NCBI RefSeq assembly: GCF_900100705.1
Contig: NZ_FNCH01000001.1
Location: 509,163 to 573,162 of the forward strand
Length of the DNA stretch: 64,000 nt
Reading direction: 5' to 3'
Source: Pedobacter terrae
GTDB lineage: Bacteria > Bacteroidota > Bacteroidia > Sphingobacteriales > Sphingobacteriaceae
The notes below the pieces were generated by a model. That model was not told the DNA's origin, did no database searches, and saw nothing but the letters and a program-made list of their open reading frames with translations. Both the position numbers and the translations under genes were made by a program. Below are positions 42,672-52,493 of this stretch, in pieces; the stretch's first letter is position 1, and every line of letters begins with the position of its first letter.

Positions 42672-44633
42672 TTAGGAAACGAAATAACCAAAACTAGTGT
42701 AAAAAATCTTTCCTTTTGCGATGCTGATCACATATTTAAGGTGATCTAGTGTTAAATTGGGGATACCACTAAGCCTCAATATAACCCCAAACTTCATATG
42801 AACTATATCATCGGGAATTAGACCCACATTGGTACTATTTAAGTTGATCTCGGTTATCGCCGTTAAAGGAATGATAGCTTTAGGAAATGTTTTGAGCTGG
42901 GTAACGGCCAAATTTAAAGTTTTTAAACCATCTAATTCGGCAAATGTTTCGGGTAAGGTTTCCAGCTTGCTATAGCTTAAATCGATCTCTTTCAAGTTTT
43001 TCAAGTTTCCAATGCTATTAGGAAGGGTTTTCAGGCTGGAAGATTGCGCGTTGAAATAGCTAAGTTGCAATAGATTGCCAAAACTCTCCGGTAGTGATTC
43101 AGCTTTTCCGCCGAGCATTAAATTGTTCAGTTTACTCAAATTTCCAAAGCTGTTAGGTAGCTTGGTAAAACTGCCATGAAGCGTTAAACGTTCGAGGTTA
43201 GGCAAATTGCCAAAGTTTTCGGGTAATGATTGAAGCCCGGTTCCGTTTATTGATAGCGTTTTTAAAACTGTTAGCCCGGCAAACGAATCAGGCAAGCTCC
43301 TTAGTTTATTGCTCGTGATTTCGAACGTCTCTAATTTTTTTAAGTTGCCAATGCGCGATGCTAGCACGACATCTCCACTAGCTGAATCATCAAAATTCAG
43401 TCTAAGGAAGGTTAATGCGGTGCATTCTGCCAATCGCTGAGGAAAGGCGGAACTTCTGCATACGAGCTCAACATGTTGCAGTGCTTTGAGTTCTCCAATA
43501 TCTTCTGTTAATGCATTAATTATTGTTTTCAAGGTTTTTAGGCTGGACAAACTTCCTAACGTGCCATTAAAATTGACATAGCCGGCATGTAAAACAGAGA
43601 ATGTTTCGAGCGCCTTTAAATTTGCGAAAGATTTCGGTAAGATAATTTCGTTATAAGGAGATGCGGTGTTTCTTGGCGAAAAGATCAATGTTTTGAGTTT
43701 GGCAAGGTTCCCAAAATTTTCTGGAAATACCGTACTTTGCCCCATGCCATCCATACTTAAGTCTTCTAAATCTCTGTAATACTCACCAAAAATCTTGGGG
43801 ATTTCGGCTAAGCTTGATCCGCCCAGAGTGAGCTTCCTGAGCTTTGTAAATGAGGTTAAGGCCGGGTAAACATTTGGCTGCTCGAAGATCCAGGCGATTC
43901 CTGATGCCTGGAGATATAATTCCAATACATTGCCCTGGTTATCTTCAATAACCCTGCCGTCGCCGCGGGATAGCTGCAGTTCAAAAAGGCCCTCATCCTG
44001 TGTATAATTTCCAGTTTTAAAACCTGTCTGATACTTAAAGGTTTTACCTGCATAAATATAGGTGTAAGTAGCGGTATAGTGGGTGTTTGCAAAGGCATGT
44101 ATTTCTATACTCGGTTTTTTGTTTGCAGGCTCGGCTAAACCATCAAAGGATCTGGATATCAGGTAACCGTAAGACCCTTCGAACGACCAGGTGCCTCTGT
44201 ATTTTGGATTTACAGATAAGGTCCGTATTGTTTGAAATTTACTGGAAGTTTCATCCTTAATCTCGATTGCTGGTTCTGGTATCTTAACCTTGGTTTGAAG
44301 GACACTTTCGGTTCCATCTTTGGCCCAATGTTTCCATTCCAACACATATTGTTCCCCCGGAATTCCCTTGAATTTGCTAAATGGGCTATTTTTCTGTTCG
44401 ATAACGACAAAATTGGCCACGACTAAGCCGCTTATTACCTTCCATTCGCCCCGTTCGCCGCTTTGTAAAACCCTCGCATTCAAACTCACACTGAAATCTT
44501 CTAGGGCAACTTCAGAGGGTCTTACTTCAGGAACATATTTATCTTGAAGTACCATTACTTGTTCTTCTTTACTGCAGGATTGAAGAATAACCAGGAAAAT
44601 TACAAAGACAAGTTGTTGAAATTTTAATTTCAT
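42672..44633 (-). CDS. Leucine-rich-repeat lipoprotein
   Basis: A 653-residue lipoprotein: signal MKLKFQQLVFVIFLVILQSC with the lipid Cys at 20. The first 230 residues are beta-rich (Ig or PKD-like modules). Then about 15 leucine-rich repeats (about 265-630) with period 22-23 (for example LPESFGNLLQLSYF, LPNSIGNLKNLKEI) similar to the bacterial plant-type LRRs. Likely on the cell surface in protein or glycan binding. Last gene of a four-gene minus-strand lipoprotein operon, 6 bases after the previous gene. Confidence 0.88.
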   Translation of the reverse strand: MKLKFQQLVFVIFLVILQSCSKEEQVMVLQDKYVPEVRPSEVALEDFSVSLNARVLQSGERGEWKVISGLVVANFVVIEQKNSPFSKFKGIPGEQYVLEWKHWAKDGTESVLQTKVKIPEPAIEIKDETSSKFQTIRTLSVNPKYRGTWSFEGSYGYLISRSFDGLAEPANKKPSIEIHAFANTHYTATYTYIYAGKTFKYQTGFKTGNYTQDEGLFELQLSRGDGRVIEDNQGNVLELYLQASGIAWIFEQPNVYPALTSFTKLRKLTLGGSSLAEIPKIFGEYYRDLEDLSMDGMGQSTVFPENFGNLAKLKTLIFSPRNTASPYNEIILPKSFANLKALETFSVLHAGYVNFNGTLGSLSSLKTLKTIINALTEDIGELKALQHVELVCRSSAFPQRLAECTALTFLRLNFDDSASGDVVLASRIGNLKKLETFEITSNKLRSLPDSFAGLTVLKTLSINGTGLQSLPENFGNLPNLERLTLHGSFTKLPNSFGNLSKLNNLMLGGKAESLPESFGNLLQLSYFNAQSSSLKTLPNSIGNLKNLKEIDLSYSKLETLPETFAELDGLKTLNLAVTQLKTFPKAIIPLTAITEINLNSTNVGLIPDDIVHMKFGVILRLSGIPNLTLDHLKYVISIAKGKIFYTSFGYFVS

Positions 44634-44639
44634 GAGCGT

Positions 44640-45050
44640 TTAAGGATTAGTACCAAAAGAATAAACATCAGAATAAGCTTCCCTGGAAGTATTTGCATCT
44701 TTTACTAAAATCTGATAAAAATAAGTTTTGTTGGGAGTCAAATTATTAATGAAAACTCCATATCGATTTAAACTCATTTGATAAGCATTTGTCTGAATCG
44801 TTTGAGCATTTTGAATAATCATAGCCTTGCTTTCTGCAACTTTTACAATAACTTCGGTGTAAGGGAATTCTTGTAAAGTAAACTGAATATTATAGGCACC
44901 ATTGGTATAGGTTACCACTGGATTTACCTGTGCAAAAGCATCAATAGTAACCTCAACAGGCTGTTTTTTGCAGGATCCTAAAACCAGTAGAAAAAAGAGG
45001 ACGTATATGGCCCGACCGTTTCTAACGGCCTTTGTTAATGGAGATTTCAT
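44640..45050 (-). CDS. Small lipoprotein with FN3-like domain
   Basis: From the ATG at 45050 the protein has 136 residues with a lipoprotein signal (MKSPLTKAVRNGRAIYVLFF then LVLGSC). One beta-sandwich of fibronectin III type follows, with the closing strand LTPNKTYFYQILVKDAN. The frame opens at 45104 but the extra 18 residues precede the signal and are unlikely. Overlaps the preceding gene by 29 bases. Third gene of the operon. Confidence 0.75.
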   Translation of the reverse strand: MKSPLTKAVRNGRAIYVLFFLLVLGSCKKQPVEVTIDAFAQVNPVVTYTNGAYNIQFTLQEFPYTEVIVKVAESKAMIIQNAQTIQTNAYQMSLNRYGVFINNLTPNKTYFYQILVKDANTSREAYSDVYSFGTNP

Positions 45051-46605
45051 AAACCTTTTGATCTGCGAAAATATGATGCTTGTTGTTATAGTTGAACAGC
45101 CCACTGATGGATATACTGGAAAAGCTGTTTTTAACGTACACTTGATAAAGTTTTTTCTCTGTGAGATCGAATATCTTATAATCGTCTGCCGCCACTGCGA
45201 GTAAAATCTTTTGATTGTAGTCGCACACGTATCTCACATTAAAACGCTCTGGAGAAACATCCGTTCCTGCTTGGTAAAATGGCTCTAGCGTAAACTGATC
45301 TGTTATTTTGAAAATAGCAAACGTAGCGCTCAGCTTGTAACCCTGGTCATACACTGGTTTAAGCCCCAATAAATACAGCTGATTATTGATTGATATGAAA
45401 TGATAGTTTAGTATCGGTGTACCTAGTCCAGGCAATTTATCGAAACGCTCAGTAGTTTTATTGTAATGATAAAGATAATCGTCTATTTTACTTGGTGAAC
45501 CTGGCGATACGATGCCATTGTTCATAATACTGAAGGTTAGATAAAGCTCACCTTTATGGGTAAAGTATTCGCTGTTCAGGATAGTTCGGCTGGTATTGGG
45601 ATAATGGTACTCCTTAAAAGCAAATATAGCCCACTTACTCGTCGCAGGTTCATAAGCACAGCCTTGGGGATAGTTGTAATAGTCTGATATATTCGCAGGA
45701 TTGGGTGCGTATCCTCTGGCTATTGGAGGAAAAAAAAGCTTTCCATTAAACTCAAAGGCGGTAGGCAGCGCAAGATAAGGATCGATGTTGCCAGGAGGAA
45801 TAGGTTCTATAACCGACATCCGCTGCTCTGGATCATTCCATTTTACAACCTGCTCGCCATAAAAGTAATAAAGTTCATTTTGAAACACCGAAGGTGGATA
45901 TCCCCGCAAACTCGTCAGCTGAAGATTCATCCAATAACGGTCGCCATTATAAACAAAGGGAACTGATTGCCAAAACACCTCTTTTCCTTGATAAGTAGCC
46001 TGTACAGGATAGTTCACATTTTCTACTGAAAACGTACCTTGAATAACGATCCTATAGCGCGTACCCGATATATGTACAGGATATTGTAGCTGAGTTTTAT
46101 TGAGCATCACCGTAAATTCCAATTGAGAAAGATTAATATTCTGCAGGTTTTCTCCCTCAATTTCTAGGTTAAAGTTACCTTGATCATCATAACTTATACT
46201 TGGACTGGAAATGTGGAATGCAAATCTGGCAGCTTCTTCTGATAGTGTTTTGATATTATACTCTTTACTGTCAGGTATTTCGGTACCATTAACTTTAAAA
46301 TAAACCTTAATCGCATACTCTGTATTGGCCGACAAATCTTGAAGTGATAATTTTAATCCCTCCTTAGTACGGACGGCCGGCACCCGCTGTGTGCTACTTG
46401 GATTGCCTTTTTTATAATAAATAACGCCAGTTGCTTCATACCCAAAACTCGATAGGTTATAGCTAATGTCGATCTGGTTGTTGGTAATAGATGCTACAAA
46501 AACATGCTCTACCGAAATTCCTTCGCTAGCTGGTTTTGCATCTTTCTTACACGACCAGCATGCAAATAGCAATGCTAATATCAAAAATGACCTATATTTT
46601 CCCAT
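45022..46605 (-). CDS. Lipoprotein with FN3-like domain and Kelch/propeller region
   Basis: A 527-residue lipoprotein (signal MGKYRSFLILALLFACWSC, lipid Cys 19). One or two beta-sandwich domains follow (about 30-125 FN3-like; about 130-220 IPT-like). A region of about 300 residues (225-527) has repeated short strands of the Kelch sort (for example ELYYFYGEQVVKWND, KLFFPPIARGYAP). It resembles Kelch-IPT lipoproteins of Bacteroidota. Overlaps both neighbours by short stretches, so translation is likely coupled. Function unknown; surface binding is likely. Confidence 0.82.
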   Translation of the reverse strand: MGKYRSFLILALLFACWSCKKDAKPASEGISVEHVFVASITNNQIDISYNLSSFGYEATGVIYYKKGNPSSTQRVPAVRTKEGLKLSLQDLSANTEYAIKVYFKVNGTEIPDSKEYNIKTLSEEAARFAFHISSPSISYDDQGNFNLEIEGENLQNINLSQLEFTVMLNKTQLQYPVHISGTRYRIVIQGTFSVENVNYPVQATYQGKEVFWQSVPFVYNGDRYWMNLQLTSLRGYPPSVFQNELYYFYGEQVVKWNDPEQRMSVIEPIPPGNIDPYLALPTAFEFNGKLFFPPIARGYAPNPANISDYYNYPQGCAYEPATSKWAIFAFKEYHYPNTSRTILNSEYFTHKGELYLTFSIMNNGIVSPGSPSKIDDYLYHYNKTTERFDKLPGLGTPILNYHFISINNQLYLLGLKPVYDQGYKLSATFAIFKITDQFTLEPFYQAGTDVSPERFNVRYVCDYNQKILLAVAADDYKIFDLTEKKLYQVYVKNSFSSISISGLFNYNNKHHIFADQKVYEISINKGR

Positions 46606-48061
46606 TGAGACCGGTTTTAATAAAAATGAAATTTTTGTTTGTGTACGTATAAGTAGTAAAGTAGTTTAAGAAGATGTTGTAAGTTCCATCGCTATTGTCC
46701 GTAATGCCGCTCACTGCATGATAGGGAAGATCAGTGTAATTCACTTTAGACTTGATGTTCATAGAGCTGTCTAAAATATATATGGCCGAATAAGAAACGA
46801 ATCCAGAGCCTGTGCGCTGACCTAATATTACCACCTCACCACTCGCGTTTAAAAAAACCTTTTTAGCTAAAAGCCCGTCTGATGTTTGATTCTTCTTGAT
46901 CACATTTCCTTCGCTGTCGAACTTAAAAAACCTCAGAAAAGCATAATCATTATTGTGCCCAACCAGGTATAAATTGTCTTCCTTATCTATTGCCAAAGAA
47001 GTCATGTTAAAGCCCCAGTTAGATTCGCCCGGAAGGGTACCATCAAACAAAAAGCTTTTGACAAACAAACCCTGAAGATCACATTTATGAATACGTATAT
47101 TGGGATACCTGTCGCTGCGGTCAACAAAAATATAGTAGATGTTTTTCTTGGAATCTACCTTAATGTCAATTATACTTCCTATTTTATCGGTATTCTCTCT
47201 GATCCAGCTTAATGCTAACGTATTAGGGTTTATGCACAAGAGTGTTCCTTGTTGTGTGCCAATAAGTAGTTCTTGGCTTGAGTTATAATAAATACACTGG
47301 AAAATCAGTTTGTTGAGGGTAGTACCATATGATTTTCGCTCAATAATTTCGCCATTGGTGGTAGAAAACTTGATTAGAAAATCCCCTAGCGCTAAAATCG
47401 CTTCTTGTTCCTCATGGTGTAGTATCAGTTGCCAGGCGGCATATATAGAGGGGGTGTTGTAGTTCTTGGGTGAAAGTAGTTTATACCAAAGCATGTTGCC
47501 CTGCGCATCAGTTCTGAAGATGAGGATCTTATTGGACTCATCGTCGAAATAAGTGTCGTGACTGAGATTTTTAACCAACAGGTGACCACCATCTGAAAAC
47601 CTTTGAACTGCGGTTGCACCGCCTATCGACGAAAAACTATGCAAATTGTATTCTCGGTAAGTGCTTAATTGATCGGTGCTACGACTCAATGTGCTAGTAG
47701 TTATAACCTGAGATACTTCCTGACCATCAGCAGTTGATGCTACAACTTTAAGAGTGTACTTTTGACCACTCAGCAAATTGATCGCGCTGTATTTTGTTGT
47801 GCTGATCCCCTCCATCACTTTCTTGTCATCTACATAAATAGCATAACTAACAGGCTTGTAGTATGAGTTTTTTACCGGTTTCCATTGCAGCTCTATAAAC
47901 TGGTAACCTGCGCCAGAAACTTCAATATTTAAGGCAGAAAAGTCTTCAGTATGCTGAACAAAAACATCTTCTTGCACAAGTGCAGTGTCCTTCTTACAGC
48001 CTAATTGTATAACTACTGCGAATACGAGCAGAATGAGAAAGATTCGCGAAGGAGTGATCAT
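46592..48061 (-). CDS. Lipoprotein with FN3 domain and beta-propeller
   Basis: A 489-residue lipoprotein (signal MITPSRIFLILLVFAVVIQL then GC, lipid Cys 22). An FN3 domain spans about 45-125 (FIELQWKPV...YAIYVDDKKV...YTLKVVAST). A propeller-like C-terminal part (about 140-489) follows with repeats such as ILIFRTDAQGNMLWYK and LRFFKFDSEGNVIKK, a type usual in surface-binding proteins. First gene of the operon that continues to 42672, with 14-base overlap to the next gene. Confidence 0.83.
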   Translation of the reverse strand: MITPSRIFLILLVFAVVIQLGCKKDTALVQEDVFVQHTEDFSALNIEVSGAGYQFIELQWKPVKNSYYKPVSYAIYVDDKKVMEGISTTKYSAINLLSGQKYTLKVVASTADGQEVSQVITTSTLSRSTDQLSTYREYNLHSFSSIGGATAVQRFSDGGHLLVKNLSHDTYFDDESNKILIFRTDAQGNMLWYKLLSPKNYNTPSIYAAWQLILHHEEQEAILALGDFLIKFSTTNGEIIERKSYGTTLNKLIFQCIYYNSSQELLIGTQQGTLLCINPNTLALSWIRENTDKIGSIIDIKVDSKKNIYYIFVDRSDRYPNIRIHKCDLQGLFVKSFLFDGTLPGESNWGFNMTSLAIDKEDNLYLVGHNNDYAFLRFFKFDSEGNVIKKNQTSDGLLAKKVFLNASGEVVILGQRTGSGFVSYSAIYILDSSMNIKSKVNYTDLPYHAVSGITDNSDGTYNIFLNYFTTYTYTNKNFIFIKTGLNGKI

Positions 48062-48093
48062 ATAGAGCGTTAACTTTGGTTTGGTTATTTCAA

Positions 48094-48101
48094 CAAAAAT
48101 A
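48094..48101 (-). promoter_or_regulatory. -7 box of the lipoprotein operon
   Basis: The minus strand reads TATTTTTG, an exact TAnnTTTG, 32 bases before the ATG at 48061. A clear -33 element is not seen. Confidence 0.4.
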
Positions 48102-48230
48102 GAAAATTATTTGATTTTTTTCAGGGAGGAATTTGAATGGAAGCGACTAAGTTGATTGGGTATTTCGGCAAGTGACGGATCAAGCGGAAAAGTTGGGGGA
48201 TTATAAAAAGAATCTGTTTTGTCTTCTGCC

Positions 48231-48390
48231 CCTGAACAACTGCTGCAACTCTTATTACCTGAAGTTTTACTTGATTATTTCAATCTTAAAGAGGTCGGTT
48301 CAGATGGTGGGATGCTGTGCATCTTCGTGGAAGAAAAGAAATATCATTCCCGAAGAATACCTCAAAGAAAACCTTTACGCTAAAGGCAAC
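48231..48390 (+). pseudogene. Relic of an ISAon1-type transposase N-terminal gene
   Basis: Two frames joined by a shift near 48338 give a protein start similar to the small N-terminal ORF of ISAon1-family insertion sequences: LLQLLLPEVLLDYFNLKE, then VEEK / NIIPEEYLKENLYAKG. The rest of the element is not seen. The region from 48391 to 48817 has no readable gene. Confidence 0.55.
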
Positions 48391-48817
48391 AGGATGCGTT
48401 TTCTCTATCTGCTATCCCAGCAAGGAATATGCATAGTCGCTAGTTTCCAATTTTGACATAGTTATAATACAATGTCTTTTTTGAGCGATATGTTGATGAA
48501 GTTGGATACCTGTACAGCGGGTATTGCTCATGCTGGAATTGACAGAACGATGAATGATCCGGCGCTATCTTACCTTGTTATCAGGAAGAAGTGAGAAAGA
48601 TTTTTAAGCTTAGGTATCATCAATGCTTAATAATGGGAAAGACAAAGTTTTCACACACTAATTATGAAAGAGCTTTGATCAAATCTGCAACTGCACTCAC
48701 TTGATGGAGTAACTTAGCATTAGGGTAAAAAGACGGGATAAATATGGGAGAAACACCCTAACTATTGCTATAACCCTTCTTTAACTTCACATTATCCATT
48801 TAACAAATCTCAAAAAT

Positions 48818-49096
48818 ATGACTGAAACCCAGATTACCAGAATTGTCATTGAAGAAATTGACATTCTCAGCAACTTCACTGAACTTGACATCAAAGCGTT
48901 GTATAGTCCTCCGGAAACGGACCCTAAACTATCCAAATTTTTCTCCGCTTCATTGAAGTCAATCTTAGCTCCAAATCTTAAGCGACGTATGCGTTTTATT
49001 AAGAGCACCGAACTCACAAACGATCTATTTGTATCGATAAAAACGATTAACCAGTTAGTAAAAGCAATAAAAAACTATGACACATCTAACATTTAG
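48818..49096 (+). CDS. Small hypothetical protein coupled to an outer-membrane barrel
   Basis: 92 residues, helical, no signal peptide or membrane segment. It overlaps the following barrel gene by 20 bases, which supports that it is translated. N-terminus MTETQITRIVIEEIDILSNF and C-terminus LVKAIKNYDTSN. Size and helix pattern recall acyl-carrier-like proteins but the Ser site is not evident. Not recognised. Confidence 0.55.
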   Translation: MTETQITRIVIEEIDILSNFTELDIKALYSPPETDPKLSKFFSASLKSILAPNLKRRMRFIKSTELTNDLFVSIKTINQLVKAIKNYDTSNI

Positions 49097-49931
49097 AAAT
49101 AAGCGGAATTTGCTTTTTGCAATAGCGTTACTATTCTCGTTACCAAGCATGTCGCAGGATAGAATATTTTCTATAGGCTATACGAAAAATTTCATTAGTA
49201 GCGATTCTTCCAATGTATCTTTCACAATTGATCTAAATAGGATTCCGGGAAAATCAGAAGGTCCCGGCACCTTCTACCTAATTAACATCCCGGCATTAGA
49301 AAAACTAAACTTTTTTGTAAAACCGACGGCGGATGTTAATCTTGGCAGCTATACTACCTTGACGGCAAATAATGTTTCAATAGGTCTCCCTCTTGGTTTT
49401 TCAAGAAAGCTTAATAAAGATACTCCTAACACAACATGGGGTACACTATGGGGTAGCTTTGAAATTGGTCCGGATTTTATAGCCGACAAAACTTTTAACA
49501 ATTATCTGTACTATCTTTCTCCGGGATTCGCACTTAATTACAGTTATACAAGTACAAACGAGACAGTTGTTGACTTTGGTGTTGGTTTCAAGTATGGATT
49601 TGGTAAACGACTTCAAAGTGTAGAAACAAAAGCAACTAACTCTTATGGAAAATATGTCATTCCAATTGGGTTAGCACTTAATGCTTTTAAAGCAAAAGAC
49701 GATTCTTATCATCATTTAAAACTATCAGGAATTTACAAGTACAACCACATTTTGAAAGATGAACTAAGTATTGGCACAGGCAAAGACAAAAATTATTTAC
49801 AGTTTAAACTAGATTACTATTTCATGAGTCAGCTAGGAATTAATGTTACCTACACATCCGGTTATGAGGAACCTTTGTTTAAGAAGGTCAATTCTTTAGC
49901 TTTTGGTATAACGTTCGCTCGAAAAGGGTAA
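49077..49931 (+). CDS. Outer-membrane beta-barrel protein
   Basis: A signal peptide (about 1-26, FAIALLFSLPSMSQ) precedes a chain of alternating amphipathic strands (for example FFVKPTADVNLGSYTTL, ETVVDFGVGFKYGFGKRL, YLQFKLDYYFMSQLGINVTY) ending LAFGITFARKG. It has 284 residues. Likely a 10-12-stranded barrel. It follows the small gene with overlap and ends at a good terminator. Substrate unknown. Confidence 0.78.
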   Translation: MTHLTFRNKRNLLFAIALLFSLPSMSQDRIFSIGYTKNFISSDSSNVSFTIDLNRIPGKSEGPGTFYLINIPALEKLNFFVKPTADVNLGSYTTLTANNVSIGLPLGFSRKLNKDTPNTTWGTLWGSFEIGPDFIADKTFNNYLYYLSPGFALNYSYTSTNETVVDFGVGFKYGFGKRLQSVETKATNSYGKYVIPIGLALNAFKAKDDSYHHLKLSGIYKYNHILKDELSIGTGKDKNYLQFKLDYYFMSQLGINVTYTSGYEEPLFKKVNSLAFGITFARKG

Positions 49932-49985
49932 ATGTATTTTGTGATTGGTTATCAAAATGACTATAGGTAATTATACCTTCTCTAA

Positions 49986-50020
49986 CAGCCACTATGTAAA
50001 TCGAGTGGCTGCTTTTTTTT
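49986..50020 (+). terminator. Rho-independent terminator
   Basis: cagccact (49986-49993) pairs with agtggctg (50004-50011), followed by eight T. It closes the 48818-49931 transcript. Confidence 0.88.
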
Positions 50021-50401
50021 AAACGATTTCGGTTTCATGGAAAATTTCCTCCAAAGTCTTGCTGGCACTATTACAGACTTTAGAGGTAACACGGCGCAGT
50101 ACAGTGTACATCAATTAACGTCAAGGTTTTTATAATCTCCATACTTACAGCCTGAAAACAACATATTTATCCATTTCTTTACTTGTCGTTTCAGTGATAA
50201 TATTTTTGATAACCCACTATCAAATCGTAGGGTAATATCCCCTGTTGAATGTCAACCTTACTCTTTTGCATTTAATATAGTGCAGTAGCCTAGAATCACT
50301 TAGCATTTTTGGCCGAGTTCGGGGTTTTGCGGGGACTGAGCCAATCCCAGTGGAATCACACAAATTTTCGTTAGTTCTTAGGCTCCTGCCGGCGTCGATT
50401 T
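50021..50401. other. Intergenic with tRNA-Lys 3'-end remnant
   Basis: No gene. aatcccagtggaatcaca at 50343-50360 matches 16 of 18 bases of the tRNA-Lys 3' end, preceded by ttcggggttttg, which recalls the class B ends. No terminator hairpin follows it. Confidence 0.55.
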
Positions 50402-51072
50402 ATGCCATGTGGCTTGGGCCTGCAAATAAAGAGCATTCAATGCCAGCAGATATCACTTCAATTTTCGATGGTTTTGGGATTATGTCGGTGGGTTAATGAC
50501 CGACTGGGGTGTGCATTTATTGGATTATGGCTTGCTGGGTATGAATTCACCTGTACCAAAAACCATATCTGCACTAAGTGGCCGCTTTGCCTATAATGAT
50601 CTGTATGAAGAAACTCCTGATACGCTCTACCTTATATGAGTATGACAAGTTCAACATGGTATGGGATTCTGCCATGTGCATCGATAACGGCTCTTATAAT
50701 CGCAACCATTGGATTGCATATATCGGTAACAACGATGCGCTGATTCTCAATAGGCAAGCCTGGGAGGTTATTGAAGAAAAGGTAAGCTGCAATAAAGTGA
50801 GCAAGCCTTTTGTTAAATCCTCAGATAATGGACTGGACAATCATATGGTTAATTTCTTTAGTGTGGTCAGGTCCAGGAAAAAAGAAGAACTGAACTGCTC
50901 TGTACGGGATGCTGCACATGTAGCTACCGTTGCCCATATGGAAAATATTGCCTTCAGAAGCGGACAAAAATTATCATGGAACAATGTCAAACACCAGTTT
51001 ACAGACCAGCAGATCGACGATAAATACCTGCTGGCAAATGATCACAACGGTTACAGCTTACCCAAAGTTTAG
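50402..51072 (+). pseudogene. Gfo/Idh/MocA oxidoreductase remnant, frameshifted
   Basis: Three reading frames in series give a typical Gfo/Idh/MocA C-terminal domain: WLGPANK, then NFRWFWDYVGGLMTDWGVHL..DYGLLGM from about 50460 to 50635, then YEYDKFNMVWD to the end PKV at 51072. The N-terminal Rossmann domain is absent. At least two frame breaks (near 50435 and 50635) show it is not functional. It begins about 40 bases after an att remnant, as if cut by an integration. Confidence 0.75.
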
Positions 51073-51660
51073 CGTTACAATTTAAACAGGATTTATACTT
51101 CATTTGATGATACCGCAGACCAATAGACCCGATTCAAATTCAGGCTACACACAAGCAGCGGTTTTTCAAGTATCATCAGCCGTTTTTCCTGACTTAAATG
51201 GTGGAAACAGCTCCTTTCCAACATCTATAAATGATTAAAAGTGCGAGAACATATCTAATAATTATGTTGAACACCTTACATGCTCACTACTGACAATTAA
51301 TAAAAAGGCTGCTTTGAATAAGTAGTCCTTAATGGGATCGACATACGGAACCGCAAAAAACTCCGGTTTTCTGGTATGATGAATATGTGTTCTAAAAATG
51401 CACTAAAATGCAACCATCATGCACTAGGGCTCCTATAGAACACGAATAAGGATCGGAGGAAGTTGGGATTTCTTCGCGCTTAAAGAATACGCGGGATAGA
51501 AACAACCAGGCATTGAGACACATCTGCTACCTCGATACGCTGCAATTAATACAACACTATTTTAAAAAATCAGCAAGTAAAAAAATAGAAATCTTAAAAA
51601 TAAAGCATCAACTATATTATTTAGAAATTTTTTCTAACTTCGCCGACCAAACAAAACTTA
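51073..51660. other. Intergenic, no gene seen
   Basis: A mixed tract without coherent frames. The 3' part, with TAACTTCG at about 51636-51643, is a possible promoter for the next gene pair. Confidence 0.35.
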
Positions 51661-52464
51661 ATGCGCCCTCTAATTCCAAAGTTGCAATTTTTTGCAATTT
51701 GTAAGCTTTATTCCGCTTCTATACTAGGCTTCGTCTCCGTTTTTTCATTTCTTAATACCGCTAATGCTCAAAGCAAGGCTGATACGACTATTGTTGAATC
51801 TACCCTTTCTAAATTCGAGATTGGTATTGCCGGAGGACTCACGGTAAACAAATTTAGCAACGGTCAGCCACAAACCGGCATTAATACCGGATATGTTGCC
51901 GGAGTGCTGGTTACCTACAATATTTATAAACAATTCAGCCTTCAGTTGGAAGCCAATTTTATTCAACAGGGCGGCCAATTATTAACTTTTAAGGACGACA
52001 CACGATTTGGGTTGCCGGAAGATTTCACGACAAAAAATGTGAAAAACAGTTCCGTGCACTTAAATAGCCTGAATATACCATTGCTTCTCAGATATAGCAT
52101 TCCGTTAAAGAAGGATTGGAAACCTGCCGTATACATTGGTGGCAGCTATGCCTATAATTTTAATGCAACAGCGCGCTATCAGAAAACCGGAGATTTATTG
52201 CCTGGTGAAGACATTATTTCCACTGTATCAGACTCAGAAAATGTAACCAGCAGGTATAATAGAGATAGAATTAACTTACTGATTGGGGCAGATTTGCGTT
52301 TGCCATTATTTAGCAAGGTGAAATTACTATTAGAATTCAGGTACCTCGCTGGCGCAACTCCGGCAAGAGAAAGTTATTCTTATATGGAGAAGGTTGGTTT
52401 CGGAAGCGATATCAGATCCAACTCTTTTGTATCCAAACTTGGCCTCCTCATTCCGGTACAGTAA
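51661..52464 (+). CDS. Outer-membrane beta-barrel protein (PorT-like)
   Basis: 267 residues. A long signal peptide (about 1-37, ending NTANAQ) precedes a barrel of the Bacteroidota PorT/OmpW-like class: FEIGIAGGLTVNKF, SLQLEANFIQQGGQ, SLNIPLLLRYSIPL, VYIGGSYAYNFNA, LLIGADLRLPLF, LLLEFRYLAGA, SKLGLLIPVQ. It is followed after 29 bases by a lipoprotein gene, and the two may work together on the surface. Confidence 0.85.
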   Translation: MRPLIPKLQFFAICKLYSASILGFVSVFSFLNTANAQSKADTTIVESTLSKFEIGIAGGLTVNKFSNGQPQTGINTGYVAGVLVTYNIYKQFSLQLEANFIQQGGQLLTFKDDTRFGLPEDFTTKNVKNSSVHLNSLNIPLLLRYSIPLKKDWKPAVYIGGSYAYNFNATARYQKTGDLLPGEDIISTVSDSENVTSRYNRDRINLLIGADLRLPLFSKVKLLLEFRYLAGATPARESYSYMEKVGFGSDIRSNSFVSKLGLLIPVQ

Positions 52465-52493
52465 CCGAAAAATCTTAATCCAGAACTATTTAT

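Noticed and set aside
48172..48456. Single frame read as a 94-residue protein
   Set aside because: The meaningful homology (ISAon1-type) changes frame in the middle, so this frame is a by-product of a relic.
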